Of a stretch of 64,000 nt of DNA, positions 45,547-57,471 are shown one piece after another. Source of the DNA: Ampelocalamus luodianensis (taxonomy: Eukaryota; Streptophyta; Magnoliopsida; Poales; Poaceae); assembly GCA_036346255.1 (NCBI GenBank), contig CM070633.1:3410001-3474000 (forward strand), read 5' to 3'. Made by a program: the position numbers and the translations under genes. The number at the start of each line of letters is the position of its first letter. Position 1 is the first letter of the stretch. The notes below the pieces were generated by a model. It did no database searches. It worked only from the letters and a program-made list of their open reading frames with translations, and was not told the DNA's origin.

Positions 45547-46908
45547 ATGATGGCAGAGCAGAAAAGAAATATTGTGATGCAAAAGTACGAGATTGGAAAA
45601 TTACTTGGGCAAGGGACCTTTGCCAAGGTTTACCATGCCCGCAACACTGAGACTTCACAGAATGTTGCCATCAAGGTGATCGACAAAGAGAAGGTTTTGA
45701 AAGTTGGGCTCATCGATCAGATCAAACGAGAGATTTCTGTGATGAAGTTGGTGAGGCATCCAAACATGGTGCAGTTATATGAGGTTATGGCTACCAAAAC
45801 CAAGATATATCTTGTGTTAGAGCACGTGAAGGGCGGAGAGCTGTTTAACAAAGTTCAAAGAGGGAGACTCAAGGAAGATGCTGCAAGGAAGTACTTCCAA
45901 CAGCTGATTTGTGCTGTTGACTTTTGTCATAGCAGGGGCGTCTATCACCGTGATTTGAAGCCAGAAAATCTTCTTCTTGATGAGAACAGCAACCTGAAAG
46001 TTTCAGATTTCGGTCTAAGTGCTCTTGCTGAATGTAAAAGACAAGACGGGTTGCTCCACACAACCTGTGGCACGCCTGCTTATGTTGCCCCGGAAGTGAT
46101 CAATAGGAAAGGTTATGACGGTGTGAAGGCTGACATATGGTCTTGTGGGGTTATCCTCTTTGTGCTATTGGCTAGGTATCTCCCGTTCCATGATAAGAAC
46201 TTGATGGATATGTATAAGAAGATTGGGAAAGCAGACTTCAAATGTCCAAGTTGGTTTTCTACAGATGTTCGAAGGCTTCTGCTAAGGATTCTCGATCCTA
46301 ACCCCAGTACAAGGATCTCAATGGAAAAAATCATGGAAAATCCTTGGTTCAGGAAGGGTCTAGACGCAAAGCTACTCAGATATAATTTACAAACAAAGGA
46401 TGCCATTCCTGTTGACATGAGTGCAGTTTTTGATTCCTTGAGTAGCAACACAGCAATGGCGGGCAAGCAGCAAGAAGCAAGGAAGCCAACCAACTTGAAT
46501 GCGTTTGATATAATTTCTCTTTCAGATGGACTTGATCTCTCTGGTATGTTTGAGGAGTCTGACAAGAAGAGGGAGTCCAAATTCACATCCACTAACACAG
46601 CTTCGACGATCATATCGAAGATTGAGGATATTGCAAAGAGCTTGCGACTAAAGCTCACAAAGAAAGATGGAGGACTGTTGAAGATGGAAGGTTCCAAGCC
46701 AGGAAGGAAAGGTGTTATCGGTATTGATACTGAGATATTCGAGGTTACCCCGACCTTTCATCTTGTGGAGATAAAGAAGACAAATGGTGATACTCTGGAG
46801 TACCATAAGGTCTTGAACCAAGAAATGAGGCCAGCACTGAAAGACATAGTCTGGGCTTGGCAAGGTGAGCAACCCAAGCAGCAGCAACAGCACCAGCGGC
46901 CATGTTAA
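45547..46908 (+). CDS. CIPK2: CBL-interacting protein kinase (SnRK3), CIPK2-like
   Basis: An intact single-exon 453-residue Ser/Thr kinase of the plant calcium-sensing CBL-CIPK pathway. Kinase motifs: glycine loop GQGTFAKV (21-28), ATP lysine K43, Glu62, catalytic loop HRDLKPEN (134-141), DFG (154-156), activation loop to APE (181-183), with Thr172, Thr173 and Tyr179. The regulatory tail has the CBL-binding NAF motif (NAFDIISLS, from 318) and a PP2C-interaction segment (about 356-380), and ends in a Gln-rich tract (445-449). When CBL binds NAF, autoinhibition is relieved and the kinase is brought to plasma or vacuolar membranes to phosphorylate ion transporters. By memory the sequence is closest to rice CIPK2. 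One oddity is Arg210, in LLARYLPF, where family members have Gly. The start gives MMAEQKRN; the second Met is also possible. A long antisense frame across 46113-46697 is a shadow of this gene. Confidence 0.96.
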   Translation: MMAEQKRNIVMQKYEIGKLLGQGTFAKVYHARNTETSQNVAIKVIDKEKVLKVGLIDQIKREISVMKLVRHPNMVQLYEVMATKTKIYLVLEHVKGGELFNKVQRGRLKEDAARKYFQQLICAVDFCHSRGVYHRDLKPENLLLDENSNLKVSDFGLSALAECKRQDGLLHTTCGTPAYVAPEVINRKGYDGVKADIWSCGVILFVLLARYLPFHDKNLMDMYKKIGKADFKCPSWFSTDVRRLLLRILDPNPSTRISMEKIMENPWFRKGLDAKLLRYNLQTKDAIPVDMSAVFDSLSSNTAMAGKQQEARKPTNLNAFDIISLSDGLDLSGMFEESDKKRESKFTSTNTASTIISKIEDIAKSLRLKLTKKDGGLLKMEGSKPGRKGVIGIDTEIFEVTPTFHLVEIKKTNGDTLEYHKVLNQEMRPALKDIVWAWQGEQPKQQQQHQRPC

Positions 46909-47070
46909 AAACTGTGAGAAGTGGAAGATTTTGCAGTTCGAGGCAATTACCAATCGTTCATGTCTTTATGTAGTTTTTTACTTGTTTTACATTCGTTTTC
47001 ATTCCCCTAACTATGTCAATATAAACTTCTGTGTCATCTTCTAATGAAGATTTATTTGAAAGCATGTTTT
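46909..47070 (+). other. 3' untranslated region of CIPK
   Basis: An AT-rich stretch after the TAA. Polyadenylation-like signals include TCAATATAAACT (47016) and TCTAATGAAGATT (about 47039). The exact end is not visible. Confidence 0.5.
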
Positions 47071-47109
47071 CGTCTATGTTTAAGCCTTTCACATTCGGAG
47101 TATAGAGCA

Positions 47110-47630
47110 GATCAAAATCCCGGTACCTGTGCAAATCCCGGTTGGAGGCGGTTACCGGAAAACCCGGGAAAAAAATGGATGAAGTTCGAAAACTGAATTT
47201 TGAATTGATGATTTTGAAAACCGGTTACCGTCTAAAAACCAAAAAAACTATTTGGAAAAACCAGAACAAAAACCGGAAAAACAGAGAAAATCGGTTATGG
47301 GTAATTAGCAATTGGAATAATACAAATATTAATTAGAAAGTATTTAATGAAGTGCATATTTAGCTTATACAATACGTAATCTAGCATATTTTGCTCATAC
47401 AATACGTAATCTAATATATTTAGCTTATATGAAGTGCAAACTACTGGCTAGAATAATAATTCAAACATATTTAGCTCGTACAATAGGTAATCTAGTAAAA
47501 AAAATTTAAAACCAACCTAGGAAATGCATTATACAGTCATAAACTTTAATGTGAATTTGAACATTTTCAGCTGGTTACTGTTTATCCCAGTCCCCACGGG
47601 TTCTGACCGTTAAACGCCGGGATTTTGATC
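47110..47630. mobile_element. MITE-like element, 521 bp
   Basis: Terminal inverted repeats are GATCAAAATCCCGG (47110-47123) and CCGGGATTTTGATC (47617-47630). The interior has several imperfect TACAATACGTAATCTAG(C/T)ATATTT units (47370-47500). I could not identify a target duplication. It lies just 3' of the CIPK gene. Confidence 0.65.
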
Positions 47631-48392
47631 CGAGTAACTCGGATTGAAAGTTTTCCAAGCAAATGCTTTTGTGTACGAAATACTTATTTGCAATAACTTC
47701 TGCTCAAGAGTTTATCTTCACCATGTTAAAATTTAGTTTATATATCCCCACCATGATTAAATCCACCCCTCTTCCGCTCTGCAACTCTAGGTGTTATTAG
47801 AAAGTTTTTTTGGAGTGGTAGCATCGCTCCTTTTTCCCCCCTAAAAGCTAAGAAGATATGCTTCTTATTTTAGACAACTTTGCTCTAGTGGAAGAGTACG
47901 CTAGCAAAGATGTCTTGCTATGGCCCAGAGGTAATTGAAAGCTTTGTCCTCTCTGCACAACGTTCAGTATAGGCACTAGTGCTGTCTAAATTCAAGCAAT
48001 ATGTCACAAGTTGCAGGTGGCATACAAGCTTAGGAGGTGAGTTGTGAGTTGTTACAGCCATGTGATTAGATCATTAGAGATGCTAAATAAGATGCATACT
48101 ATAGGCTGGTACAGTTTGGTGCGCAAAAGCACGAAAGGCTAGGATTCATGCATTTCTGTAGTTGTTTCCTGTGAGTAAAAAACTAAACCTACCGAACTGG
48201 ATCCGTGGAATAATTGGTAGGTGCGATGAATCTGAACAACTAGGAAAGTTGTTCCTTTGGATTTATTATCCTGTAGCACTTACGATTGAAGACCAACTGT
48301 ATGTTTACTGGTTAGAAAGTTCAGACAGTTGGCAAGCTCTAGTAGCTTTCCTCCTCAGATCAGCATATGCTATTTACAAGTTGTTGCCGAAT
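47631..48392. other. no gene recognised
   Basis: An AT-rich intergenic stretch between the MITE and the tandem duplication. Open frames are short and without motifs. Confidence 0.45.
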
Positions 48393-50628
48393 CTTGGGTG
48401 ACAACACAAGTATAGGTTTGATCTAAAAAATGTTAAACATATATAACATAAATAATGTGTTGGAGAGATAAAAAAAAACAGATCTTTTTTTTTACTTTAC
48501 AGTGACAGAGGAAAAAACGTGTTGTTTTGCTCAACTGAACTGATACAAACGTGTTAAAAACAACTGATACAAACGCAAGTTTGCATGTACGTATATCCTA
48601 TGCCACAGCTCCCAACCCGGATGGACAGTTGCAGCATCAATAACTTTCATTTTCGGTGATTCTTTTATATCATCATTTCTTACCAAATTCATGATTTGCT
48701 TGTCTTTTTGCTTTCTTATAAGCAGGATACTTGTTCCAACCTAACCCAACAAAAATTCTTGAACTCTCTTCATTCAACCAGATTGATACAAAGATTGGGT
48801 AACACTTCAAGAATGAATAATGATTAGCACGACTTGGCAATGCGTTGTCCTCGAGCAGCCAGCAAACAGAGGCTCGCTGTGTAGATGGAGTATCATCAGT
48901 GGTTCAGGAAAGCACTTGCAATTTGATTCCAATCCCTTTCCAGCATCTTTAGAGCCTGACGGTATGGACGAGTTGGGATTCACCTTCAGCATTGTCAACT
49001 TCAAATTGCTATTGAAGTTTCTGTTTCTGTTACTGAATTATCTGTTGACTAACCAGTCAGAGGAATGTATTTACTTACCAAACGTCTGAAATGACATGCC
49101 TCGTAGTTACTATCCAGACAAATGCAGTTGTCGTTTACTAATAATAAGGGCACAATGGCACATCAGACCGAAATGATGAGCCGTGGAAGCATTGAAGCTT
49201 GGCTGTCACTGGGACTGAATATTAGTATGTGTTTACCTGTACCCTCTATTTACCACATTGGGTACACGACGGAGAGACCATGGCCGTTCAGACATCAGAG
49301 TGACGGGAGATGAACAGGATGGTTGGTTGGCAGGTTTGTGTGTGCCACTGTGCCGGGAGAGTTTCCATTTTCCATGCTAAGGTGATCATTGGTTGAAGGA
49401 AATCAGGGCTGGAGCAGTTTCTTCTTCTCATTGAACGAGTTTTATTTTTCTTTTGAGAGGAAACATCGAACGAAGCTAGAAAGTGTCAGGCGACTGCACC
49501 TTGCTGTTCTTGGGTGACAACACAAGTATAGGTTTGATCTAAAAAATGTTAAACATATATAACATAAATAATGTGTTGGAGAGATAAAAAAAAACAGATC
49601 TTTTTTTTTACTTTACAGTGACAGAGGAAAAAACGTGTTGTTTTGCTCAACTGAACTGATACAAACGTGTTAAAAACAACTGATACAAACGCAAGTTTGC
49701 ATGTACGTATATCCTATGCCACAGCTCCCAACCCGGATGGACAGTTGCAGCATCAATAACTTTCATTTTCGGTGATTCTTTTATATCATCATTTCTTACC
49801 AAATTCATGATTTGCTTGTCTTTTTGCTTTCTTATAAGCAGGATACTTGTTCCAACCTAACCCAACAAAAATTCTTGAACTCTCTTCATTCAACCAGATT
49901 GATACAAAGATTGGGTAACACTTCAAGAATGAATAATGATTAGCACGACTTGGCAATGCGTTGTCCTCGAGCAGCCAGCAAACAGAGGCTCGCTGTGTAG
50001 ATGGAGTATCATCAGTGGTTCAGGAAAGCACTTGCAATTTGGATTCCAATCCCCTTTCCAGCATCTTTAGAGCCTGACGGTATGGACGAGTTGGGATTCA
50101 CCTTCAGCATTGTCAACTTCAAATTGCTATTGAAGTTTCTGTTTCTGTTACTGAATTATCTGTTGACTAACCAGTCAGAGGAATGTATTTACTTACCAAA
50201 CGTCTGAAATGACATGCCTCGTAGTTACTATCCAGACAAATGCAGTTGTCGTTTACTAATAATAAGGGCACAATGGCACATCAGACCGAAATGATGAGCC
50301 GTGGAAGCATTGAAGCTTGGCTGTCACTGGGACTGAATATTAGTATGTGTTTACCTGTACCCTCTATTTACCACATTGGGTACACGACGGAGAGACCATG
50401 GCCGTTCAGACATCAGAGTGACGGGAGATGAACAGGATGGTTGGTTGGCAGGTTTGTGTGTGCCACTGTGCCGGGAGAGTTTCCATTTTCCATGCTAAGG
50501 TGATCATTGGTTGAAGGAAATCAGGGCTGGAGCAGTTTCTTCTTCTCATTGAACGAGTTTTATTTTTCTTTTGAGAGGAAACATCGAACGAAGCTAGAAA
50601 GTGTCAGGCGACTGCACCTTGCTGTTCT
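48393..50628. repeat. tandem duplication of a 1.12-kb unit
   Basis: Copy 1 is 48393-49508 and copy 2 is 49509 to about 50628, joined head to tail. The junction shares TTCTTGGG-like sequence. By eye the only differences are two single-base insertions in copy 2: an extra G in TTTGGATTCC and an extra C in ATCCCCTTTCC, near 50041 and 50051. Each copy contains short frames (for example 49122-49313 and 50240-50431, identical) with no recognisable domain. No transposon ends were found at the unit boundaries. Confidence 0.95.
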
Positions 50629-51282
50629 CCCCAGCTGGGCTATATGTCGCACTGCGTGAGAACACGGGTCAGCGCATACGGGCCGGGCCATAGAATTGCC
50701 AACAGCTCATGCTGGGCGGCGACGCTCACCTCGTCAATGCGTCGCGCCGAAAAGATCGCGAGAGGCCTCCTCTCCGCACCGCGCGGGCCTCAAGCGTAGC
50801 GCATGGGTTCCCGCGCGTGGGTTGGGTGAGGAAAATCTCGGTGGGTGGACACGGACAGGCTGCGACACTTCGACACCAAGTCGCCCGCTCCACTGCAATT
50901 ACATGTCACATCTCCGGGCAGCAGAGCAAGGCGGAACCGCAAGCTGCCGCTTATGGGCGGCGTGACGCGGGTGGAGGCCCACAGACCACGATCGCCCCCC
51001 GCCACTCTTGTTGGCCCGCGTCATCTTCTACGGGCTGGCAAAAACCCAAGGACGGTGCTATGCTGCCTCTGCCTTCTTCCGTGCTTCGGCTTCCATTTCA
51101 ACTGCACGGCAAGCCTTAGTGCCCGTTTTGGTACGAATGTAGTTTTTTTTTTCTTTCTAAAAAACGTTTTTTAACTGGGTTGTAGGACTGAATAACTAAG
51201 TTTAGTGTTTAGCTGTCTGGCTTTTAGGAGATGGGAAATGTTCGAAATACTCATGAGGCAAGTAATGACTTGTTTGATGTCA
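50629..51282. other. GC-rich then AT-rich sequence without a clear gene
   Basis: 50640-51115 is GC-rich, with long accidental frames in several phases. None shows a recognisable motif. From 51121 it becomes T-rich. Confidence 0.4.
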
Positions 51283-51510
51283 TTTAACGGTAATTAACGC
51301 AATCGACAGCAATTAACGATATTTAACGACAACTAACAATAATTAACGACAACTAAAACAATTAACGTAATTGAGTACAATTACCGCAATTGATTACAAT
51401 TAACAATGACTACCGCAATTGATCGCATTTGACGACAATTAACGTAATATACCGCAATTAACGCAGTAAACCGTAATTAACAATAATTATTACATAATAA
51501 TTACAATAAA
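51283..51510. repeat. degenerate AATTAACG-type short tandem array
   Basis: About 18 units of 10-14 bp with the core (C/G)(A/C)AATTAACG(A/C) and variants such as CGCAATTGA occupy roughly 230 bp. It looks like an old, decayed microsatellite or minisatellite. Confidence 0.8.
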
Positions 51511-52095
51511 ATAATAGTTCTTGAAAATTCATAATACCGAACTTTTATCTTTACATAACTATCATTTATGCGTTTGTATCCACGACAAACATGTTACTTT
51601 CTCAATATTTTTGCAACGATTACAATTGGAAATTATTAAAGAATTAATATTGGAGAATGTAACTCGATGTGCACCACATTACAATTCTTATTTCGAAAAA
51701 AATAATTTTATTTATTTGCAATATTCATAGGTACAATCGAAATATTAGAGTACACCAGGAGTAGAGAAAAGGTACAACTTATAATATCAAAAGAGATAAA
51801 ATTAAACTACTACATTTGTTCCTAGAAATGTGCACATCTTCTTCATTTAAACAAATCGTCCATCTACAAGTAAAAAGAAAAAGAAACTTTGAATTCAATG
51901 ATTTCAATCAATTCGTACATAAATAATTGATAACAAACCAATATGAGAACATTTTAGGTCAAGTTTTGATTGTAAACAAAGACAGAATCCACTTTTTATT
52001 AGTCCATTGGCCAGTACGACAGCCACCATTGCCAATACAGTGGGTGGTTTGTTGCCGTCAGTAAATTGTCATAGAACCATGTAGCTTCTTGTTGC
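51511..52095. other. AT-rich sequence, no gene recognised
   Basis: Nothing supportable beyond short accidental frames. It may hold decayed sequence downstream of the XRN pseudogene. Confidence 0.4.
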
Positions 52096-52099
52096 AATA

Positions 52100-52732
52100 C
52101 CAAAAATGACATCTTCATGATATGCTGCCAGTGACCTAACTATTTTAGAACACTGAACTCATGAGAAGATTAATGGCACCCTACAAAATACAAAAGGCAG
52201 TTAATCACTTAACAGTCACGTGACAATATACACTGTGCAAAAAAATATTGAGATATAATAGAAGAACGAAAATATATTAGAACAAAAGGTGAGGTACTTG
52301 AGAGTACCTGGTACTTCTCTTTACGAATAGGAGCTCTACAGAATTATCAGCCTGACCAAGGCCTCTGCATTTAGCAGCCAAATGCCCAAGTTGACCACAC
52401 AGAAAGCATTTTTCATGCTGCCCTGGCATCGAGATCACCTGTAAAGTGAGTTGAATTATGTAGTTATGGAAGTACTACTAAGTTACCATAAAGAACACAG
52501 AAATTTAACTTTGAGAAAAGTGGCCAAAGTCAGATGCTTAAGCAAACTTTTCAACCAAAAATTATAAGTTTTACCTCTCTTAAAATGGAGAAGTGGATCT
52601 CGTGAGTTGCCAGAGAAAGCATAATCAAATCAGCATCCTAAAGAATTTGGCGGCTCATGTGTAAAGCAGAGGAAGTGTAAACAACAACTACTTTGAAATT
52701 TGCAAGTCAACTTACAAGGCCATATAAGCAAT
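52100..52732 (-). pseudogene. XRN 5'-3' exoribonuclease pseudogene, 3' part (exons 5b-8)
   Basis: Minus-strand exons keep their splice sites. 52732-52716 ends CLYGL before GTAAGT. 52637-52575 is a complete 21-codon exon with DADLIMLSLATHE and IHFSILRE, among the most conserved XRN residues. 52438-52308 carries the zinc knuckle CFLCGQLGHLAAKC, found in plant XRN2/3/4-type proteins. 52180 to about 52100 begins GAINLLMSS and then breaks (frameshift). The exons expected between the knuckle and GAINLLM are missing. XRN enzymes degrade uncapped RNA in nucleus or cytoplasm; this copy cannot. It continues at 60193-61239 beyond a 7.46-kb insertion. Confidence 0.88.
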
Positions 52733-53217
52733 TGAAGGGATACAAGTAGGCTACACTAGCTGACAATTCAAAAATTATAACACGTAAATCAGGATATCAT
52801 GCAAGCAATAGATCAAAGATCGTTATCACTAGACGCGCGGAGTAGTGGAAGAAGAGTTTGAGCAGCCGGATTCAATGTAAAGCGCGTCGATGAAGTGGTT
52901 GCAGTCGATCGTCCAGTGTCCTTGGTGTCGATCGTCTCCTCCAGCAACCAATCGTGTTCCTTGCAAAGTCGTGGATCGTCCTCAAGAGCAACAACAATCA
53001 CAGTAGTACCTCTACGGTATCCACACATCCAGAGATGGAACTCTGTACGCCGGTGTGCTAGCACCAACTCGCACGATGAAGCTCTCTCGAGAAGATGGCG
53101 GCTAGAGTTTCAGTAGAACAACTCACGTATGTCTCATGTCTCCCTACAGCCTCATGTATCTCCTTATATAGAGTCCATGACGGATCCTATCCGAACATGT
53201 TTGTTCCAACCCATTAA
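52733..53217 (-). repeat. Angela-like copia LTR, 3' half
   Basis: On the minus strand it includes a TATA box (CTCTATATAAGGAG near 53165) and runs to GTATCCCTTCA, the LTR end, at 52733. The flank GCAAT (52728-52732) pairs with ACAAT (60193-60197) at the other side of the insertion. The other half of the same LTR is at 59410-60192. Confidence 0.75.
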
Positions 53218-53585
53218 GTGTGTGACCCGTTAGATTTATGTGTAATCGGTTGTAACTCAAAAATCCTTTTTAAAAAATTTGATCTAGTGGATTCCTTTTA
53301 TATTTTGTTCATGTTCTTACAAAAGTCGAGGACGACTTTTTCTCAAAGAAGAGAGAATGATATAAATGAAAGTATCGCAATGTATATCTCATATACATCC
53401 TATGGATCGCTGTTATGTTAACTATTTTGTGCACAACAATGACAAAAACACAACAATTGATTCATACATATATCATGTATATACATTGTTTTCTTTGATT
53501 AGTACGCTTTTAGCAAATAATCATTTGCTAAACGACAAGAGTTTGGATGATAAACACATATACCATGCATATACGTTGTTTTCTT
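53218..53585 (+). repeat. gypsy-like element fragment (3' internal end and LTR start)
   Basis: 53265-53385 matches 59130-59245 (TTGATCTAGTGG(A/G)TTCC, AAAGTCGAGGA(C/T)GACTTTTTCTCA, then AGAGAATGATATAAATGAAA). It is thus a second copy of the polypurine and LTR-start region of the element at 55297-59409. A diverged pair of ATATAC(A/G)TTGTTTTCTTTG(A/T)(T/C)TAG units follows (about 53480 and 53570). Confidence 0.65.
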
Positions 53586-53593
53586 TGTCTAGC

Positions 53594-55236
53594 CAGTGGC
53601 AAATCCATGACGAAAATAGAGGGGAGCTCTACTGTTGAGGCTATAGCACAACATAAACATATTAAAACTACATTTACTGGTCTTTTGTCATTGAAATATC
53701 AAATTCATACATAAATAGGAAGAGAAAAAATTGAATTTTGTATGCAATTTCAGACTCCTTGCTATAAGTATTTAATTTATGATCTACACTTGCTCTATGA
53801 TTCTGAAAATCTTCACAATCTAGCATTGCAATGTTGTGGACACTAGTAGGGATAGTTAACAGTCGAATTTCGAATTTGTTGGAATCGAATCACTCAACTC
53901 CTATCTCTCTCCAGATGCGCTTCACACGCACTCACTGATTCACTCAGTCTTGCTCTCTCTTGGGCTTACTCTCACCTCTCAATCTCTATCACAGATATAG
54001 GAGAAGGAACAGAGAGACAACTCAGTTTGCTTTTCTCTGTTATTTTATTTCAGACGCGCTACAGTACCTATTTAACTGAACAAAAGACAGAGTACAGATA
54101 ACACACGCGCACACAATAGCTAACAAAACTCTGTCCGACTCTCTAGCAATTAACACCCATGACTCGGCTATGTCCCTAATAATTCGGATCATGGACCAAA
54201 ACTAAACCAACGTGCGAGTTCATTTCAAGTTCTGAAACTTTGAATGAGTTCTGAACTTCAGAACGACTACAGACTGAAAATACCTCAGTATACTTATTTG
54301 AGCTTCAGACAAAACAAGCAAAATAACAAGATTAACTTCATCAGAATTCTTGGCCGACTTGCCAACTCTCCTCACTAGCCTACGGATTTGAAGCACCCCA
54401 CCTGTCGGTGAGTCCAACTCTAATTTTGCAGAAACAGATCGAAAGGGTTGAAGAAATCAATCAGACACGCGTATACTCGAGTTTTAATTGCACGATAAAT
54501 ATGACTTTTTCGAAGCCGGTCTAACATCATCATGCTTGCTGAAAATTCATATCAGTGCTCACACATATCACATCTACTACAAGAACCCTTTTATGCTACA
54601 TCACACCACCATAGATTCGAATCCAATCGGAGCTCATGGGCTGCACTAAGAACCCTTGCAAAACATATGCATTCCTCATAAGAAAAAAGTACTAGGGAGA
54701 TAGTCGCAAAGTTCTAAAGCCTATGCAATTCCACAACTAGAATTGATTTCTCAGAAGCACTCAAACAAACCTCGGTTCTGACTTCTGAGTTAGTAGTTCT
54801 TCACTCCATGCCGGATTGCCTGGAACGGCGTCCGCGCACCCTGCCTCACCACACAATCTAGAGTAGCAGACCCCGCCGCCGGCTCGCCTTCTCCTATTCG
54901 CTGTGCGCCCACAGGCCACAACCTCCTGCCGTTCTCGCACGCACTAGGGTTTCCGGTTTCCTCCTCTTCTTTTCCTTGATGCGAGCCGGATGGGCCTGCC
55001 TGCCGAGTGGGCTGTGCAAACTCAATAGTAAGGCGCAAGGAGGAGCGATAGAGGCCTAGATGCGGCCCAGCGCCGTCTCCTCCTCTGCTCACCCTGATCC
55101 TGTGCATCCAGAATCGAATGTTTGTCTTCTCCGGCGCCGGGAGGCAATGCTGCCATGGCTGACAGGGGATAGGGGTCCGGTGGTGGAGGGAGGGGTGCTC
55201 GAGCCCCCACTAGCACCCACGGTGGATTCGCCCCTG
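53594..55236. mobile_element. non-autonomous hAT element, 1643 bp
   Basis: The ends are CAGTGGCAAATCCA and, reversed, CAGGGGCGAATCCA. A perfect 8-bp duplication TGTCTAGC flanks it (53586-53593 and 55237-55244). No transposase motif was seen. The interior at about 53880-54420 resembles an LTR-like, CT-rich sequence, and 54800-55110 is GC-rich with accidental frames, possibly captured sequence. It sits inside the gypsy-like element. Confidence 0.85.
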
Positions 55237-55296
55237 TGTCTAGCACATTTTCAGGCTATCAAAAGCCGAGGACGGTTTTTTTGAAGAAAGGGAGAA

Positions 55297-56136
55297 TGAT
55301 GTGGGCATGATGAGGATGTACCTACTAATTATGAGGTTGTTCATGAAGCGAGAATTAAACTTCTCAAACAAGAGGACAAGCTTAAAGTCTTTGGAACCGA
55401 GAGGGAGGAGAGGGGGGCAAAGAGCCAAAGCATTGGAGGAGAACCATGGAAGCTCAAGTCATTTCTACGACCAGTCCCAGAAAGTTCACGACTAGTTCCA
55501 GCAGTCTTACGACCAATCCTACGACCAGATCTACGACCAGTCCAACGACCAGGTCTTAAACAATACTCGGTGGATGTCGTACTCGAAAGGGGCAATACTT
55601 GGAGGGAGACGTGCTTGACAAGAACAGTACTCGACAGCAACAGTACTCGGTGTGAACAGTATTTGATGTAAACAATACTCGTTACTAACAATATGATTCG
55701 GTTGGGATTTGGAAATCAGAGTCTTTGTTCGACTCGATTAGTTGCGCCAGCCCTAGATTTTGGTAGCGCGATTTCGGGAGGTTCACTATAAATACTATCA
55801 TGACCCCCATGTATCCTTAAGACCAGTTTATGCATAAGATTGAAACATAGCTATTGTTTATTCTTTCAAACCAGAGTTCATGTGAGGACTTTGAGAGAGA
55901 ATTGGGCGATCCATTGGTTCATCCTACACTTCAAGGTCAAGCTGTCATTCCATTGGGAATTGGGGGCTTGGCGATCATCGCTTGTGGTCTCGCGACGATC
56001 ATTTATCGTGTGTTTTGGGCGATATCTAAAGAATTGAGGGTTTGTGCATTGACGCAAGTGTTCAGCTAGCGATTTCGTCAACTTTGCATCATCTATCTAT
56101 GAGTCTCACTGAGAAGATTGGGCAACCCCCATATCA
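55297..56136 (+). repeat. LTR of the gypsy-like element, 840 bp
   Basis: TGATGTGGGCATG...CCCATATCA with a TATA box (CACTATAAATACTATC) near 55785. It contains repeated TACGACCAG (55465-55555) and CAGTACTCG (55620-55650) units. Confidence 0.85.
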
Positions 56137-57471
56137 TGTGGTATCAAATTCTAGGTTTACTCGATGAGATCTATTTACCCATAGTTTAGATTTGTTTTCT
56201 ATCCTATAGTCCATTAAACCGAAAATGTGCAACACCAAAACCATAGTTCAATATGTTATTTCTTGTGAGTTTTGTTAAGTTTTCATCCATTAGAGATTTG
56301 TTTTTCGTGTTGATATTGTGTTTTCCTTTGCGTAATTTCGTCTTGTGTCTACTTCAATTCTCAAAAATTACTGATTGATTCCCTCAATTACCACCCAAAA
56401 AGAGTTTTTGGAATTTATCTCTTGGTTGTTATCCGAGTTGGATCTACACGTCTTCTTTCCATTTTCTTTTGGGGAAGTAGTATCCGACTCAAACTCCAAG
56501 ATTGTTCTTTCCAAAACTGCCTTGTTCTGACTTTCTAACTTAGTGTTCGGTTCGATTCGGGTTTCATCTTTAATCCTAGCCGGCCGAAACCTTTTTGTGA
56601 TCTTAAACCTTACTTATATCTTTTCATCTTTGAGACTAGCTGTTGAATTTTGCTTTCAGACTGCTCTTGGAATTAGTCTACACTTCTAAAGTTTTTGAGA
56701 TGTGCAAATCAAAGGGTGAATCTACACCTTCCTTTCGCCCATTGCAAAAGAAGATATCAAAAGGCAGCCGATTTGAAGAAAGAGTCATGGCTTGACAAAA
56801 GTATAAAAAAAAAGAAAGCAAAATATAACAAACCCGCACATACCAGTGCCAACTTTTCCACTCGGTGACCTTACTAACCGATGGAGGAAGATCTTGTGCA
56901 TGCAGTTTGAGAAAGAAAAGAGAAAAGAAACAGTGCTGGCTGAAACTTGGAAAGTGGGAAACCCTAGTCCATATTTTTAGATTATGTGTTTAATCTCTTT
57001 GAGAAATCTTGTGCCCTTCTTTCTTTGCAATTGGCTAGCATCTCTCCTAGTACTTGGTGCAATACGAGTTAGTCGATCTCGGACTCAGACCTTTGTTTGC
57101 ATTAAGTCACATTCATCTTTGCATGTGCGTTCATATCCTTTGCTTACATCTTTTGGATCAGCACAAAGGCAAACTTTTCTAGTTTGGATCATTACTTAGC
57201 TTTACAATAACTTAAATATCAGTTTGCATAGGTTATACACATACCTTTCCAAGCTCCACCTACACCCGTTTGTGTACTCCCTTACTCTTGGTTATGCTCA
57301 TACATTACCGGGTTGAGATCGTTCGTTGTCACAAGTATCGATTTGTCGCCTTTAATTCACTTTGGAACGATAAGCTTACCTTGTGTTCAGGACAGTGAGT
57401 TGTGAGCGTAGAGAGGAAATTTTGTTTTACTAACCGGATATAATATTGCTTGATGTTTGTGAGTTGTTGCC
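56137..57471 (+). other. untranslated leader of the gypsy-like element
   Basis: About 1.3 kb of T-rich sequence between the LTR and gag. Such long leaders are common in gypsy-type elements. No independent gene was seen. Confidence 0.6.

Noticed and set aside
46113..46697. 194-codon antisense frame across the kinase gene
   Set aside because: It is the complement of the conserved CIPK coding sequence; no promoter or family match.
50709..51174. Overlapping frames of over 100 codons
   Set aside because: GC-driven and in two phases at once, with no domain, splice or promoter support.
54790..55107. 105-codon minus-strand frame, GC-rich
   Set aside because: It lies inside the hAT element, has no recognisable motif, and overlaps equally open frames on the other strand.
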